Assembly (NCBI RefSeq): GCF_000374485.1
Contig: NZ_KB894498.1
Span: forward strand, 136,489-200,488
Length of the DNA: 64,000 nt
Reading direction: 5' to 3'
Source: Algicola sagamiensis DSM 14643
GTDB lineage: Bacteria; Pseudomonadota; Gammaproteobacteria; Enterobacterales; Alteromonadaceae
Numbering within the stretch: position 1 is the stretch's first letter; every line of letters starts with the position of its first letter. Made by a program: the position numbers and the translations under genes. Shown piece after piece: positions 27,694 through 36,772 of this stretch. The notes below the pieces were generated by a model, which was given only the letters and a program-made list of their open reading frames with translations, searched no databases and was not told the origin of the DNA.

Positions 27694-29106
27694 ATGCTGA
27701 TCCCGGTGTTGTTGTCTGGTGGTTGTGGGACAAGGCTATGGCCCCTTTCGCGTCAAGATAGACCGAAGCAGTTTTTGCCGCTGCTTGGGCAGGAGAGTTT
27801 GTTTCAAATCACGGCAAACCGTTTTCAAGCAGAAACCAAACCACTGATCATTTGTAATCAGGAACACCGATTTATTGTCGCTGAGCAACTGCGCGAAATC
27901 GAACAATCATCAAGTGGGATCATTCTCGAACCAGAAGGAAGAAATACAACAGCCGCCATTACAGTCGCCTGTCTACATGCAATGACGATTGATGCTGATC
28001 CCTTGATCCTTTCTCTGCCAACCGACCATCTTCTCGAAGATGCCAATCAATTTCAGCAAAGTATCGAGCAAGGCATTGCTTATGCACAAAAAGGACATTT
28101 CGTACTTTTTGGTGTCCCGCCGACACATCCTCATACAGGGTTTGGTTACGTCAAAATTAAAGGAAAAAAACCACCAGCAGCTGTTCAGGATTTCAAAGAA
28201 AAGCCTTCAAAAAAAACAGCTGAACAATATTTAAAGCAGGGTAATTACTTTTGGAATAGCGGGATCTTCTTGTTCAAAGCAAGTGTCATGCTGAGTGCGC
28301 TTGAGAAACTTGCACCAGATATTTTAGCCTGTTGTAAAAATGCGTTCAAAAACGCTTATTCCGATTTAGATTTCATTCGTCTTGATCATGTATTTTCCCA
28401 ATGCCGCAATGTCCCGATTGATACAGAAATTATGGAGCATTCATCGAACCTGACCCTCGTTCCCATGCGCTCCGGCTGGGATGACTTAGGCTCCTGGCAA
28501 TCACTTTGGGAGGCGCAGAAGAAAGACCAACAGGATAATGTCATCAAAGGCGATATTGTCGCACTCAAAACGACAGGCTGTTATTTACATAGTGAGCACA
28601 AGCTCGTGACCACGCTAGGCGTTTCCGATCTTGTTGTCGTAGATACGCCGGATAGTTTATTGATTGCATCCAGATCTGAATGTGAAGGAATGAAAATTAT
28701 CACTGAGCAACTGCGCAAAACGAACCGGGAGGAAATGAAGCATCACCGTCAAGTCTATCGACCTTGGGGAAGCTACGACAACATTGATCGCGGAGCGCGC
28801 TTTCAAGTCAAACACATCATTGTAAACCCAGGTGGGAAGCTATCTGTACAAATGCATCACCACCGGACAGAACATTGGGTCATTGTCAGTGGCACAGCCA
28901 AGGTCATGCGCGGGGAAGAAACCTTTTACCTGTCAGAAAATCAATCCACGTTTATTCCAGTGTGTATGGTTCATTCATTAGAGAACCCAGGAAAGATCCC
29001 GTTGGAACTCATTGAAGTGCAATCCGGTTCCTACTTGGAAGAAGACGATATTATTCGGTTAAAAGATCAGTATGGGCGATGTAAAAAAACCAATCCAATG
29101 CTTTAA
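27694..29106 (+). CDS. algA: Bifunctional mannose-6-P isomerase / GDP-mannose pyrophosphorylase AlgA
   Basis: 470-aa cytosolic enzyme for the first and third steps of GDP-mannose supply. The N-terminal nucleotidyltransferase has the signature GGCGTRLWPLSR..PKQFLPL (residues about 9-30; Cys replaces the usual Ser/Asn in GGxGTR). The C-terminal type II isomerase cupin (about 345-465) has RPWGSYDNIDRG, VNPGGKLSVQMHHHRTEHW and the metal-binding His cluster. The length matches AlgA/ManC (about 480). It heads the plus arm and overlaps algC by 35 bp. Confidence 0.95.
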   Translation: MLIPVLLSGGCGTRLWPLSRQDRPKQFLPLLGQESLFQITANRFQAETKPLIICNQEHRFIVAEQLREIEQSSSGIILEPEGRNTTAAITVACLHAMTIDADPLILSLPTDHLLEDANQFQQSIEQGIAYAQKGHFVLFGVPPTHPHTGFGYVKIKGKKPPAAVQDFKEKPSKKTAEQYLKQGNYFWNSGIFLFKASVMLSALEKLAPDILACCKNAFKNAYSDLDFIRLDHVFSQCRNVPIDTEIMEHSSNLTLVPMRSGWDDLGSWQSLWEAQKKDQQDNVIKGDIVALKTTGCYLHSEHKLVTTLGVSDLVVVDTPDSLLIASRSECEGMKIITEQLRKTNREEMKHHRQVYRPWGSYDNIDRGARFQVKHIIVNPGGKLSVQMHHHRTEHWVIVSGTAKVMRGEETFYLSENQSTFIPVCMVHSLENPGKIPLELIEVQSGSYLEEDDIIRLKDQYGRCKKTNPML

Positions 29107-30457
29107 AGCTTATGATTTACGGGGTCATTACCCCTCACAAATCAATACTGATGTCGCTTATCGCGTCAGCCGCGCTTTCGCTCAATGGTCTCAGGGGAAA
29201 ACAATTGTCATTGGTGGCGATTGCCGTGAGAGTACCCCAATCCTGAAAGAAGCAGCCAGTAATGGGATACAGGATGCAGGTATAGACGTCATTGATATCG
29301 GGCTTTCCGGCAGTGAACAAGTTTATTTTGCCGTCAACCATTTTAATGCAGATGGTGGGATAGAAGTCACTGCGAGTCATAATCCAAAAGAAGATAACGG
29401 AATGAAGTTTGTTGGTCATGATGCGGTTCCTGTATACGCCGAACACGGTTTCCCTGCGATACAGGAGATCGCAGAGGCGAGCCGATTTCTACCCAACACA
29501 CAACCCGGTAAACGTCGGTTCGAATCCATCGAAAAAGCCTATTTAGATCACTTATTTCTTCTCATCGATCTAGAAAACGCACGTCCAAAACGTATCGTCG
29601 TCAATCCAGGAAATGGCGCAGCTGGGCCAACGATTGAAGCCATTGAAAGTTACTTTCAAACACGAGACTTACCTTATACGCTCTTTTTCATCAATCAACA
29701 GCCCGATCCAACTTTCCCAAATGGCGTTCCCAATCCACTGCTTAAGGAAAACCACCACCAAACATCAAAAGCCGTGTGTACAGCGAATGCTGATCTGGGT
29801 GTTGCTTGGGATGGTGATTTTGATCGTTGTTTTTTCTTCGATGATAAAGGGCATTTCTTTGATAGTTATTATGTGAGTTCTCTCCTGGCACAATTACTCC
29901 TAAAGCGTACGCCCAATCAACCAATTATTCACGATCCCAGACTCACCTGGTTGATGAAGGAGTCCACAGAAACCTATCATGGCCAACCCGTTCAAAGTGA
30001 GTCTGGTCATGCCTTTTTCAAACAAGCTATGCATACCTATCACGCATTGTATGGTGCAGAAGCCAGTGGCCATCATTACTTTCGTGATTTCTTTTATTGC
30101 GATAGTGGCATTCTGCCTTGGTTACTGATGCTCGAAACATTAAAAAACGAGATCGTCCCAATATCAACCCTCAACCAAGACATGCAGAAAGCACATCCAG
30201 TCTCTGGAGAAATCAATTTAAAAGTCAGTGATCTTCCAACCGTCCTCTCCAAAGTACATGACCACTATGCAGTGACAGCAAAAGAAACATCCTGGTTTGA
30301 TGGATTGAGCCTGGAATTTGACGATTGGCGGTTTAATTTACGTGGTTCAAATACAGAACCACTCCTTCGATTAAATCTGGAAACGCGTGGGCAGATTGAA
30401 TTACTACACCAGAAAAAAAAGGAATTGCTCCAGTTTATCAACACGTGTGAGGGGTAA
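29072..30457 (+). CDS. algC: Phosphomannomutase / phosphoglucomutase AlgC
   Basis: 461-aa enzyme interconverting mannose-6-P and mannose-1-P. Phosphoserine loop TASHNP (Ser102), metal-binding DGDFDR (about 236-241), sugar-binding GAEASGHHYFRD and C-terminal phosphate-binding RGSNTEPLLRLN are all present. Length equals Pseudomonas AlgC (463). In Pseudomonas algC lies away from the alginate operon; here it is embedded between algA and algD, so the entire GDP-mannuronate pathway is encoded in one run of genes. Confidence 0.95.
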   Translation: MGDVKKPIQCFKAYDLRGHYPSQINTDVAYRVSRAFAQWSQGKTIVIGGDCRESTPILKEAASNGIQDAGIDVIDIGLSGSEQVYFAVNHFNADGGIEVTASHNPKEDNGMKFVGHDAVPVYAEHGFPAIQEIAEASRFLPNTQPGKRRFESIEKAYLDHLFLLIDLENARPKRIVVNPGNGAAGPTIEAIESYFQTRDLPYTLFFINQQPDPTFPNGVPNPLLKENHHQTSKAVCTANADLGVAWDGDFDRCFFFDDKGHFFDSYYVSSLLAQLLLKRTPNQPIIHDPRLTWLMKESTETYHGQPVQSESGHAFFKQAMHTYHALYGAEASGHHYFRDFFYCDSGILPWLLMLETLKNEIVPISTLNQDMQKAHPVSGEINLKVSDLPTVLSKVHDHYAVTAKETSWFDGLSLEFDDWRFNLRGSNTEPLLRLNLETRGQIELLHQKKKELLQFINTCEG

Positions 30458-30461
30458 GCAG

Positions 30462-31781
30462 ATGACTACACCCATCATCAGTATTTTTGGAATGGGCTAT
30501 GTTGGCGTCGTCAGTGCAGTGAGTTTTGCCAAACTGGGGTATACCGTCATTGGTGTCGATAAATTTCTGCATAAAGTTGAAGGACTCAATAGCGCCAAAT
30601 TAAATTTTGTTGAACCCAACCTGCAACAATCCCTTCGCGAACAACTCGACAGCGGCCGTTTATCATTTACCACATCAGTGGAAAAAGCCATTCGAGATAC
30701 AGATATGAGTCTGATTAGTGTCGGCACCCCAAGTCTGTCAACTGGTGCTGTCGATACAACAGATGTCTGTCATGTGTTGACCCAAATCGCACAAAGCTTG
30801 AGAGATAAAGAAAGTACACATTTGATTGTCATGCGCAGCACTGTTGCACCCGGGCATGGTTCAGCCTCATTCATTCCTTTGATTGAAGCCATTAGCGACA
30901 AGACAGAAGGTGAAGGTTTCTTTTATGCCCATAATCCAGAGTTTCTGCGGGAAGGGAGCGCATTAGATGACTTTTTGCATCCATCAGAAACATTAATCGG
31001 GTGCAACCATTCCCAGGCATTCGAGCGTTTAAGTTCGCTCTATCAGGATATTGATGCGCCCATTACACAAACCAGCATTACAGTATCCGAAATGGTTAAA
31101 TACGTAGATAACAGTTGGCATGCGCTCAAGGTATCTTTCGCCAACGAAATTGGTCGCGTCTGTAAGTCACTTGGGATTGATGGCCATGAAGTTATGGAAA
31201 TATTTTGTCATGATAGAAAATTGAATTTGTCTGAATATTACCTTAAGCCGGGCTTCGCATTTGGTGGCTCTTGCCTGCCCAAAGATCTGCGTGGATTATT
31301 AGCACTAGCGAATGAACATAGTGTCCGCCTCCCAGTTCTCGATGCTATTTTAAGAACCAACCTTCATCAGATCCAACGCGCCTATAACCTGATTGTTGCA
31401 CACGAACCAAAAAAAGTAGCGTTACTTGGCGTTGCCTTTAAGCCCTCTAGCGATGACTTAAGAGAAAGCCCTTTGTTAACTCTAGCAAAGCGACTTTACC
31501 AAAGTGACTATGAGCTTGCCATTATCGATCGCAATGTCCGTCAGAGTTTATTAAAAGCACCGGACGGAGTTATTGCTGAACAACTGGGGCCACTTGTCAG
31601 TACGTTAGGTGAAGACCTTGATGAAGTGATCCAATCCGCCGATGTGATTGTCATCGGCCATGCGCATCCTGATTTTGAATCTGTTATTGCAAAAGTTGGT
31701 TCCCACCAACATATTATCGATTTGGTACGCATATGCGATGATTATCAAATGGAGAATTACGAAGGTATCGGCTGGTCATGA
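30462..31781 (+). CDS. algD: GDP-mannose 6-dehydrogenase AlgD
   Basis: 439-aa NAD-dependent dehydrogenase that makes GDP-mannuronic acid, the committed step of alginate synthesis. It has the Rossmann motif GMGYVG (residues 10-15), the central helix region with SEMVKYVDNSWHALKVSFANEIGR, catalytic Cys271 in FGGSCLPKDLRGL, and the C-terminal nucleotide-binding domain (LGVAFKPSSDDLRESP). The ATG at 30462, 4 bp after algC, has GAGGGG upstream; the frame extends further but inside algC. Length matches Pseudomonas AlgD (436). Confidence 0.95.
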   Translation: MTTPIISIFGMGYVGVVSAVSFAKLGYTVIGVDKFLHKVEGLNSAKLNFVEPNLQQSLREQLDSGRLSFTTSVEKAIRDTDMSLISVGTPSLSTGAVDTTDVCHVLTQIAQSLRDKESTHLIVMRSTVAPGHGSASFIPLIEAISDKTEGEGFFYAHNPEFLREGSALDDFLHPSETLIGCNHSQAFERLSSLYQDIDAPITQTSITVSEMVKYVDNSWHALKVSFANEIGRVCKSLGIDGHEVMEIFCHDRKLNLSEYYLKPGFAFGGSCLPKDLRGLLALANEHSVRLPVLDAILRTNLHQIQRAYNLIVAHEPKKVALLGVAFKPSSDDLRESPLLTLAKRLYQSDYELAIIDRNVRQSLLKAPDGVIAEQLGPLVSTLGEDLDEVIQSADVIVIGHAHPDFESVIAKVGSHQHIIDLVRICDDYQMENYEGIGWS

Positions 31782-32821
31782 AGTACATCGTTTACCTTTG
31801 TCTTCTCCTCACACAAGTGGCGCAGGCACAATGGTACTTTATTTCTCCCACTGGCAATGACAAAGCAGATGGACTGACGCCAGAAACTGCATGGCAGCAC
31901 TTCAAATATGCATTCAAACAGTTACAACCTGGTGACACTTTATCTATTCAAGCAGGAACATATCATCAGGATATCCAAACAATCCGCAGTGGAAAAAAGA
32001 CGCAGCCAATCACGCTCATCGGCAATCATGATGCGGTGATTGTCGGATTTCAAAAAAATCGCGTCATTCAAATCAAACACAGTTACATTCGCTTAGCTGG
32101 TTTCACGATCGATGGGCAGTTTCGTTCAGGCAAAAAAGCTGTGGATTACCGCGATAAATTGATTTACGTGCAAGGCACCAAAAAGACCAGTATCAAAGGG
32201 ATTGTCCTGTCACAGTTACAACTTCGCAACGCACTTGGCGAATGCATTCGACTGAAAAGCGGTGTGACATTTAGTGAAGTCAGTTTTAACCACATTGAGC
32301 ACTGTGGTCTGCACGATTACCGATTTGGTCGTGGCCAAAAAAACGGCGAAGCGATTTATATTGGCACAGCGCCTGAGCAGGTGAAAAAAGGGGAAAAACG
32401 CGACTTTTCCGGGCATAACTGGGTGCATCACAATCAAATTCGTGTCTTCGGAAGCGAATGTATTGATATCAAGGAAGGCGCAAATCTCAATCGGATTGAA
32501 CATAACCTCTGTTTGAATAGCCTCGATGACGCATCTGGTGGCATTTCGATTCGTAGCAGCCAAAATCTGGTGCAATTCAATTTAGTCATTGGATCAAAAG
32601 GTGCGGGGATCCGGATTGGTGGTGATACCCCACAAGATGCAATCAATAATCAGATCCGTCATAACTATTTACGTGGAAATCATTACAGTGGCTTGAAAAT
32701 CATGGCTTGGCCACAAAAAGAAATTTGCGCCAACCAGATAATCACCCCAGATGAAGTCTTCCAGTGGCGAGGGCTCAAAGATATCCAAGTTAACCCGGAA
32801 GAAGCCTGTCATGTGGAATAA
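31778..32821 (+). CDS. Secreted right-handed beta-helix protein, PL6-like (candidate alginate lyase or epimerase)
   Basis: 347-aa exported protein (signal peptide to about residue 17, AQAQ). The N-terminus SPTGND..DGLTPETAWQ...LQPGDTLSIQAGTY is the DUF1565-type cap common in beta-helix enzymes. Later coils contain ECIDIKEGANLNRIEHN, GGISIRSSQNLVQFN and GAGIRIGGD. These resemble the coil region of PL6 lyases, where a Lys base and an Arg acid sit in a similar IxVK...LxxR pattern; here the Lys-to-Arg spacing is about 27 instead of about 21. It overlaps algD by 4 bp and precedes alg8, so it acts on alginate. It could be the clearing lyase that replaces PL5 AlgL, or a second epimerase. Confidence 0.7.
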   Translation: MKYIVYLCLLLTQVAQAQWYFISPTGNDKADGLTPETAWQHFKYAFKQLQPGDTLSIQAGTYHQDIQTIRSGKKTQPITLIGNHDAVIVGFQKNRVIQIKHSYIRLAGFTIDGQFRSGKKAVDYRDKLIYVQGTKKTSIKGIVLSQLQLRNALGECIRLKSGVTFSEVSFNHIEHCGLHDYRFGRGQKNGEAIYIGTAPEQVKKGEKRDFSGHNWVHHNQIRVFGSECIDIKEGANLNRIEHNLCLNSLDDASGGISIRSSQNLVQFNLVIGSKGAGIRIGGDTPQDAINNQIRHNYLRGNHYSGLKIMAWPQKEICANQIITPDEVFQWRGLKDIQVNPEEACHVE

Positions 32822-32842
32822 CCGTTATGTGGAATAGCAGTC

Positions 32843-34375
32843 ATGCTGATTAGTTTTCTCAGTCATGTTTTTTATCTTTCTCTGTTGATGGCATTCGCCT
32901 TGAGCCTCCCAGAAGTTTATTTTGACCCAGAAGCAAAACAGTTTATTTTCCTCATGGGATTTGTTGCAGCCTGGCGTTATTTATGGGCATTTCAACATTT
33001 TGTTCGTGCTGTCATTTATATCTATTGGACCTTTCCAAAACTTCGTAGCGCGCAAAATAAAAATCTGGAATCATACCTGCCCGATCATATGTTTTTCTTG
33101 GTGACCAGTTTCCGGATCAGTAGCAGTGTATCGATTCAGGTTTATCGTTCAGTTGTGAAAGAAGCAATCAATTGCGGTGTCCCTTGTACGATTGTTGCCT
33201 CTGTTGTCGAAAACTGTGATGAACGCCTCGCCAAACAAATCTTTTTTAGTCTCAAACCAGAGGCACATATTCATTTGCGGCTGATCCGTATTGCAGGGAC
33301 TGGCAAACGAGATGGTCTTGCCGCTGGATTTCGCGCGGTTTCAAGTACACCGGTTGATTTACACAAAAGCGTCGTTGCCGTGGTTGATGGGGATAGCATC
33401 ATGCTTCCCGGTTGTACTCGTGCATGTTTTGGATTTTTTAAACAGAACCCACGATTGGGCGCACTGACAACCAATGAAGAAAATATTTTTACTGGAGAGG
33501 AATTCAATACAAAAACTTATGTGAATTGGTACAATTTACGATTCGCTCAGCGTCACGAATTTATGGCTTCCTTGGCACTGAGCCGTCGTCTGTTAACACT
33601 TACTGGGCGTATGTCGATGTTCCGCGGTGAAATCGTCGGTGACCCGGCTTTTATTGATCGGGTGGAATTCGACTATATCGATCATTGGCGTTTAGGGCGT
33701 TTCCGCTTTCTCACGGGTGATGACAAGTCAACTTGGTATCATACCGCAAGTCAGGGTTGGGATATGCTTTATATTCCGGATGCCATGATCCACACCATCG
33801 AAGAACCCCCCTACCCCAATTACTTCGTTGGTGCGACGATGCTGATGCGACGTTGGTTTGGTAATATGCTTCGCACGAACGCCCGAGGGCGAAAAATCCC
33901 AAGACACATCCTTGGAACTTACACATGGTGGGTATTGCACGATCAGCTCATCAGTATCTGGACATCATTATTTGGGATTGTCCTTGCGTTAATGGGGACT
34001 TTTCATTTTGGCCTTCATCTGGTTCTCGTTTTTTTCTTTTGGGTGCTTTTGACTCGATATACACTGACCATGGCACTCAGCTTGCTTGGTCGTTCTTTCC
34101 ATCTTTCATGGCCTTTTTTAATGTACTTTAATCAGATTTATGGCTCTCTTATCAAAGCATATGTGCTGAATCATTTATACAAACAAAGCTGGACACGTCA
34201 GAAGACCCAACTTCGTCACAATTCAAATTGGCTGGAACGCTGGCTACGTGAACATGGCTCCGATGTTAGCTTTGCAGCTTCTTTGTTGGTTTTTGTGATC
34301 TCTCTTGGGTTTATTGCTGAGGTCTTTACGATGAAGGATGTTTTTAGCTTTCTTGGTGCAATCCGTGTTTTATAA
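32843..34375 (+). CDS. alg8: Alginate polymerase Alg8 (GT2 glycosyltransferase)
   Basis: 510-aa inner-membrane processive glycosyltransferase that polymerises GDP-mannuronate. TM segments lie at the N-terminus (about 5-22, 32-62) and C-terminus (about 375-430, 475-500). The cytosolic GT2 domain has VVDGDS (181-185), the TGRMSMFRGEIV segment, TGDDKS (291-296) and a RRW motif at 336-338 corresponding to QxxRW. Similar in length to Pseudomonas Alg8 (494). In Pseudomonas it precedes alg44; here alg44 is on the opposite arm, so the polymerase pair is split. Last gene of the plus arm. Confidence 0.94.
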   Translation: MLISFLSHVFYLSLLMAFALSLPEVYFDPEAKQFIFLMGFVAAWRYLWAFQHFVRAVIYIYWTFPKLRSAQNKNLESYLPDHMFFLVTSFRISSSVSIQVYRSVVKEAINCGVPCTIVASVVENCDERLAKQIFFSLKPEAHIHLRLIRIAGTGKRDGLAAGFRAVSSTPVDLHKSVVAVVDGDSIMLPGCTRACFGFFKQNPRLGALTTNEENIFTGEEFNTKTYVNWYNLRFAQRHEFMASLALSRRLLTLTGRMSMFRGEIVGDPAFIDRVEFDYIDHWRLGRFRFLTGDDKSTWYHTASQGWDMLYIPDAMIHTIEEPPYPNYFVGATMLMRRWFGNMLRTNARGRKIPRHILGTYTWWVLHDQLISIWTSLFGIVLALMGTFHFGLHLVLVFFFWVLLTRYTLTMALSLLGRSFHLSWPFLMYFNQIYGSLIKAYVLNHLYKQSWTRQKTQLRHNSNWLERWLREHGSDVSFAASLLVFVISLGFIAEVFTMKDVFSFLGAIRVL

Positions 34376-34384
34376 ACACTTGCT

Positions 34385-35077
34385 TTATTTTATATTTGCG
34401 AACGCGCCTGCTTCTTTCATTTGGGTGAATTGTTCCGTCAGTTTTGGGATCAAATGTTCATGTTTTTGATGAACAAAATGATAGAGCGGCTGCTCTACAA
34501 TAACCGCCAGACGATGAATTCTGTCTTGTAAGTTCATTTGTTGAATGATCTGCATCGACTGTATCGAATTGTGTAGCACAATATCAACCCAGCCTTTATC
34601 TAACTGCGAATAAGCTTGCGTGATATTCGTGACTGGTGATGTTTTATACCCTTCTAGCTGTCGTTCAATGATCTTGTGCCCACGAACATATCCAATCAAA
34701 TAAGGCTTTAAACTCTTCCAATCAGAGACTTTAAGCTGCCGTTTCCCGAAAGCATCGATTGAAATGACCTGAATGGCAACAGGTACTTTTCTTAAAAATT
34801 TATAATGTTGCGTCACGATATCAAAACGAAGCAATTCACCATCGGTCTTCCCCTGATTCGCAAATTGAATCGAGCGCTCACCTGGCATGTATTCCACGCT
34901 CACTTTTATCCCGATATTTGCATAAGCTTGTTGTATCAGTGCCGCATAGCGGGATAACTTATCGGAATAATTTGTCGTCGAGATCACCAGTCCCTCATGA
35001 CCATAGGCGTTTGATGCAAGTGGAATAGAACACCAGAGAAAAATACAAGCGATATGTATGAATAAACTTGATTTCAT
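34385..35077 (-). CDS. Periplasmic solute-binding protein (SBP_bac_3-like)
   Basis: 230-aa exported protein with a signal peptide (to about ASNAYG). The fold pattern matches small type-3 extracellular solute-binding domains: YAALIQQAYANIGIKVSVEYMPGERSIQFANQGKTDGELLR, then a second half with RGHKIIERQLEG and LDKGWVDIVLHN. Such stand-alone proteins are common in marine gammaproteobacteria, often without an ABC transporter, and none is present here. Ligand unknown. The start at 35077 is chosen over an open frame seven codons longer. It is convergent to alg8 with a 9-bp gap and no clear terminator. Confidence 0.8.
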   Translation of the reverse strand: MKSSLFIHIACIFLWCSIPLASNAYGHEGLVISTTNYSDKLSRYAALIQQAYANIGIKVSVEYMPGERSIQFANQGKTDGELLRFDIVTQHYKFLRKVPVAIQVISIDAFGKRQLKVSDWKSLKPYLIGYVRGHKIIERQLEGYKTSPVTNITQAYSQLDKGWVDIVLHNSIQSMQIIQQMNLQDRIHRLAVIVEQPLYHFVHQKHEHLIPKLTEQFTQMKEAGAFANIK

Positions 35078-35116
35078 GAACATAGCATAGTCAATCACGT
35101 GTAAAGGATCATGTCA

Positions 35117-36319
35117 TCATCCCAGTGAAAGGAAGAACTGGATCACGAAGGCATTCGCAACATCCACAAAAAATGCAGCCACCAAAGGAAGTATCAAGAA
35201 AGCCATTGGTGCCGGACTATGTGCTTTTGTCACAGCTGTCATATTCGCAATTGCAGTTGGTGTTGCGCCCAGTGCAAATCCGCCAAAGCCAGCGCTTAAA
35301 ACAGCCGACTGGTAATTTTTCCCCATCAGTGGAAATAAAATAAAGAGAATATAAAGAATGGCGCCGAGCGTCTGTAGAAACAAGATTGTGAAGAGCGAAC
35401 CAGCGAGGGATTGAATCGTCCAAAGCTGCATACTCATGAGCGACATGGTGAGAAAAAGGCTCAGTGAAAAATCAGAAACAACCGCCAGTGCTCTTGATCG
35501 TGCAGGCCAAGGTAATCGAGGGAGAATCGATGGTACGGTATTGGAAAAAATAATCCCCATCAGGAGGCAAGTCACATAAAGCGGTAGCTTGAGACCAAGT
35601 TCGATGCATAATTCATTCAGCAGATAACCTGCAATGATACAAACATGTAAAACCAATAAGACAGCCATCACATTTAGATGATTAATCTGCTCGGTTGAGG
35701 TTTTTTCATAGGCAATACCAACCACGGGTTTTTCTGCTTTTGTCCCTTCAAGTTGATACCTTGCTATCAAGACTCGTGCGATTGGTCCGCCGATTAAACT
35801 CGCAATCACAAGCCCCAATGTTGCACTTGCTATCCCGATTTCTAACGCATTATCCAGTCCCTGCTTTTGAACATCAGGTGCCCAAGCAATCGCTGTTCCA
35901 TGACCGCCAATCAAAGACGCAGAACCAACCATAACACTCACATACGTTGGTAAATCTAGAAGAAACGCACCAAATAACCCAATGAGGTTTTGAAATACGA
36001 TAAACCCGATGGTTAAAACCAATAAGACCAGAAGCGGCTTACCCCCACTCAGTAAATCTTGAAACCGGGCATTGAGTCCAATGGCTGTAAAGAAGTAAAC
36101 AAGCAAACGGTCACGCGTCGACAAATCAAACTCAATCACCCACCCTTGCGACAAATAAATTCCATAAATGACTAATGCAGCACAGAACCCACCCGTCACA
36201 GGCTCTGGAATATGAAACTTTTGGAGAATTGGCAGTTTATTTGTTAAAGCCATACCAACGAAAAATACTAAAATCCCGATGGTATAAGACATAAAACTGT
36301 CCAGCGTGTATTCAAGCAT
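35117..36319 (-). CDS. gltS: Sodium/glutamate symporter GltS
   Basis: 400-aa inner-membrane carrier that imports glutamate with Na+. It has the family features IPEPVTGGFCAAL (N-terminal), SLIGGHGTAIAWAP in the first reentrant loop, GLVIASLIGGPIAR, and the second-half GFGGFALGATPTAIANMTAVTK reentrant loop. Length equals E. coli GltS (401). The ATG at 36319 overlaps the upstream channel gene by 8 bp and uses GGAAAAGAGG as its ribosome site, so the two are translationally linked. Confidence 0.94.
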   Translation of the reverse strand: MLEYTLDSFMSYTIGILVFFVGMALTNKLPILQKFHIPEPVTGGFCAALVIYGIYLSQGWVIEFDLSTRDRLLVYFFTAIGLNARFQDLLSGGKPLLVLLVLTIGFIVFQNLIGLFGAFLLDLPTYVSVMVGSASLIGGHGTAIAWAPDVQKQGLDNALEIGIASATLGLVIASLIGGPIARVLIARYQLEGTKAEKPVVGIAYEKTSTEQINHLNVMAVLLVLHVCIIAGYLLNELCIELGLKLPLYVTCLLMGIIFSNTVPSILPRLPWPARSRALAVVSDFSLSLFLTMSLMSMQLWTIQSLAGSLFTILFLQTLGAILYILFILFPLMGKNYQSAVLSAGFGGFALGATPTAIANMTAVTKAHSPAPMAFLILPLVAAFFVDVANAFVIQFFLSLG

Positions 36320-36752
36320 CCTCTTTTCCGAGCTGATCTGCACGAATTTGATTGATTGATTCCACAAGAACGGCCGTATTCAACCCTACAATTATCAGTC
36401 CGTTGACTGCGGTCAATCCACCTAATAAGCGCCAGTTCTCATCCAGTATAATGTCTCCGTAACCAAGCGTGGTAAATGTGACGAGCGCAAAATAAAGCGC
36501 AGGCTCTAGGGATGAAAATACATCTGCAACAAGGTAAACCGCTGCCCATAGCCAAGCACTTAAACTCATACCTGCAACCAACCACAAAACAGCCAATGTC
36601 AGAATGATGATTGTTTTAAACTCATGAGGTGGTTTGGCCAGCCATTTGCGAATCGATTTCAGGAAAGCAATCATGCTGCTGATAAAGCCAGCCTGAATGA
36701 ATATCGTTCCAGCAATGACAACTGAGCCTATCAGCAGTTGATTAAGGATCAT
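36312..36752 (-). CDS. Two-TM potassium channel (Ion_trans_2 type)
   Basis: 146-aa membrane protein with N-terminal hydrophobic helix (about 5-30), a helix at 47-75, pore loop and final helix (about 105-125). The selectivity filter TTLGYGD (94-100) is intact. There is no RCK/TrkA-N domain, so gating is unclear. It lies between a phosphoribulokinase gene (20 bp upstream) and gltS (8 bp overlap), which suggests a shared transcript. Start at 36752 chosen; a longer open frame overlaps the upstream gene. Confidence 0.87.
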   Translation of the reverse strand: MILNQLLIGSVVIAGTIFIQAGFISSMIAFLKSIRKWLAKPPHEFKTIIILTLAVLWLVAGMSLSAWLWAAVYLVADVFSSLEPALYFALVTFTTLGYGDIILDENWRLLGGLTAVNGLIIVGLNTAVLVESINQIRADQLGKEDA

Positions 36753-36772
36753 AAATTTTGCTTTTCTTTTTA

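Noticed and set aside
32812..32842. Short direct repeat (ATGTGGAATA twice) before alg8
   Set aside because: Only about 10 bp repeated around a stop and start region; most likely a tiny local duplication without function.
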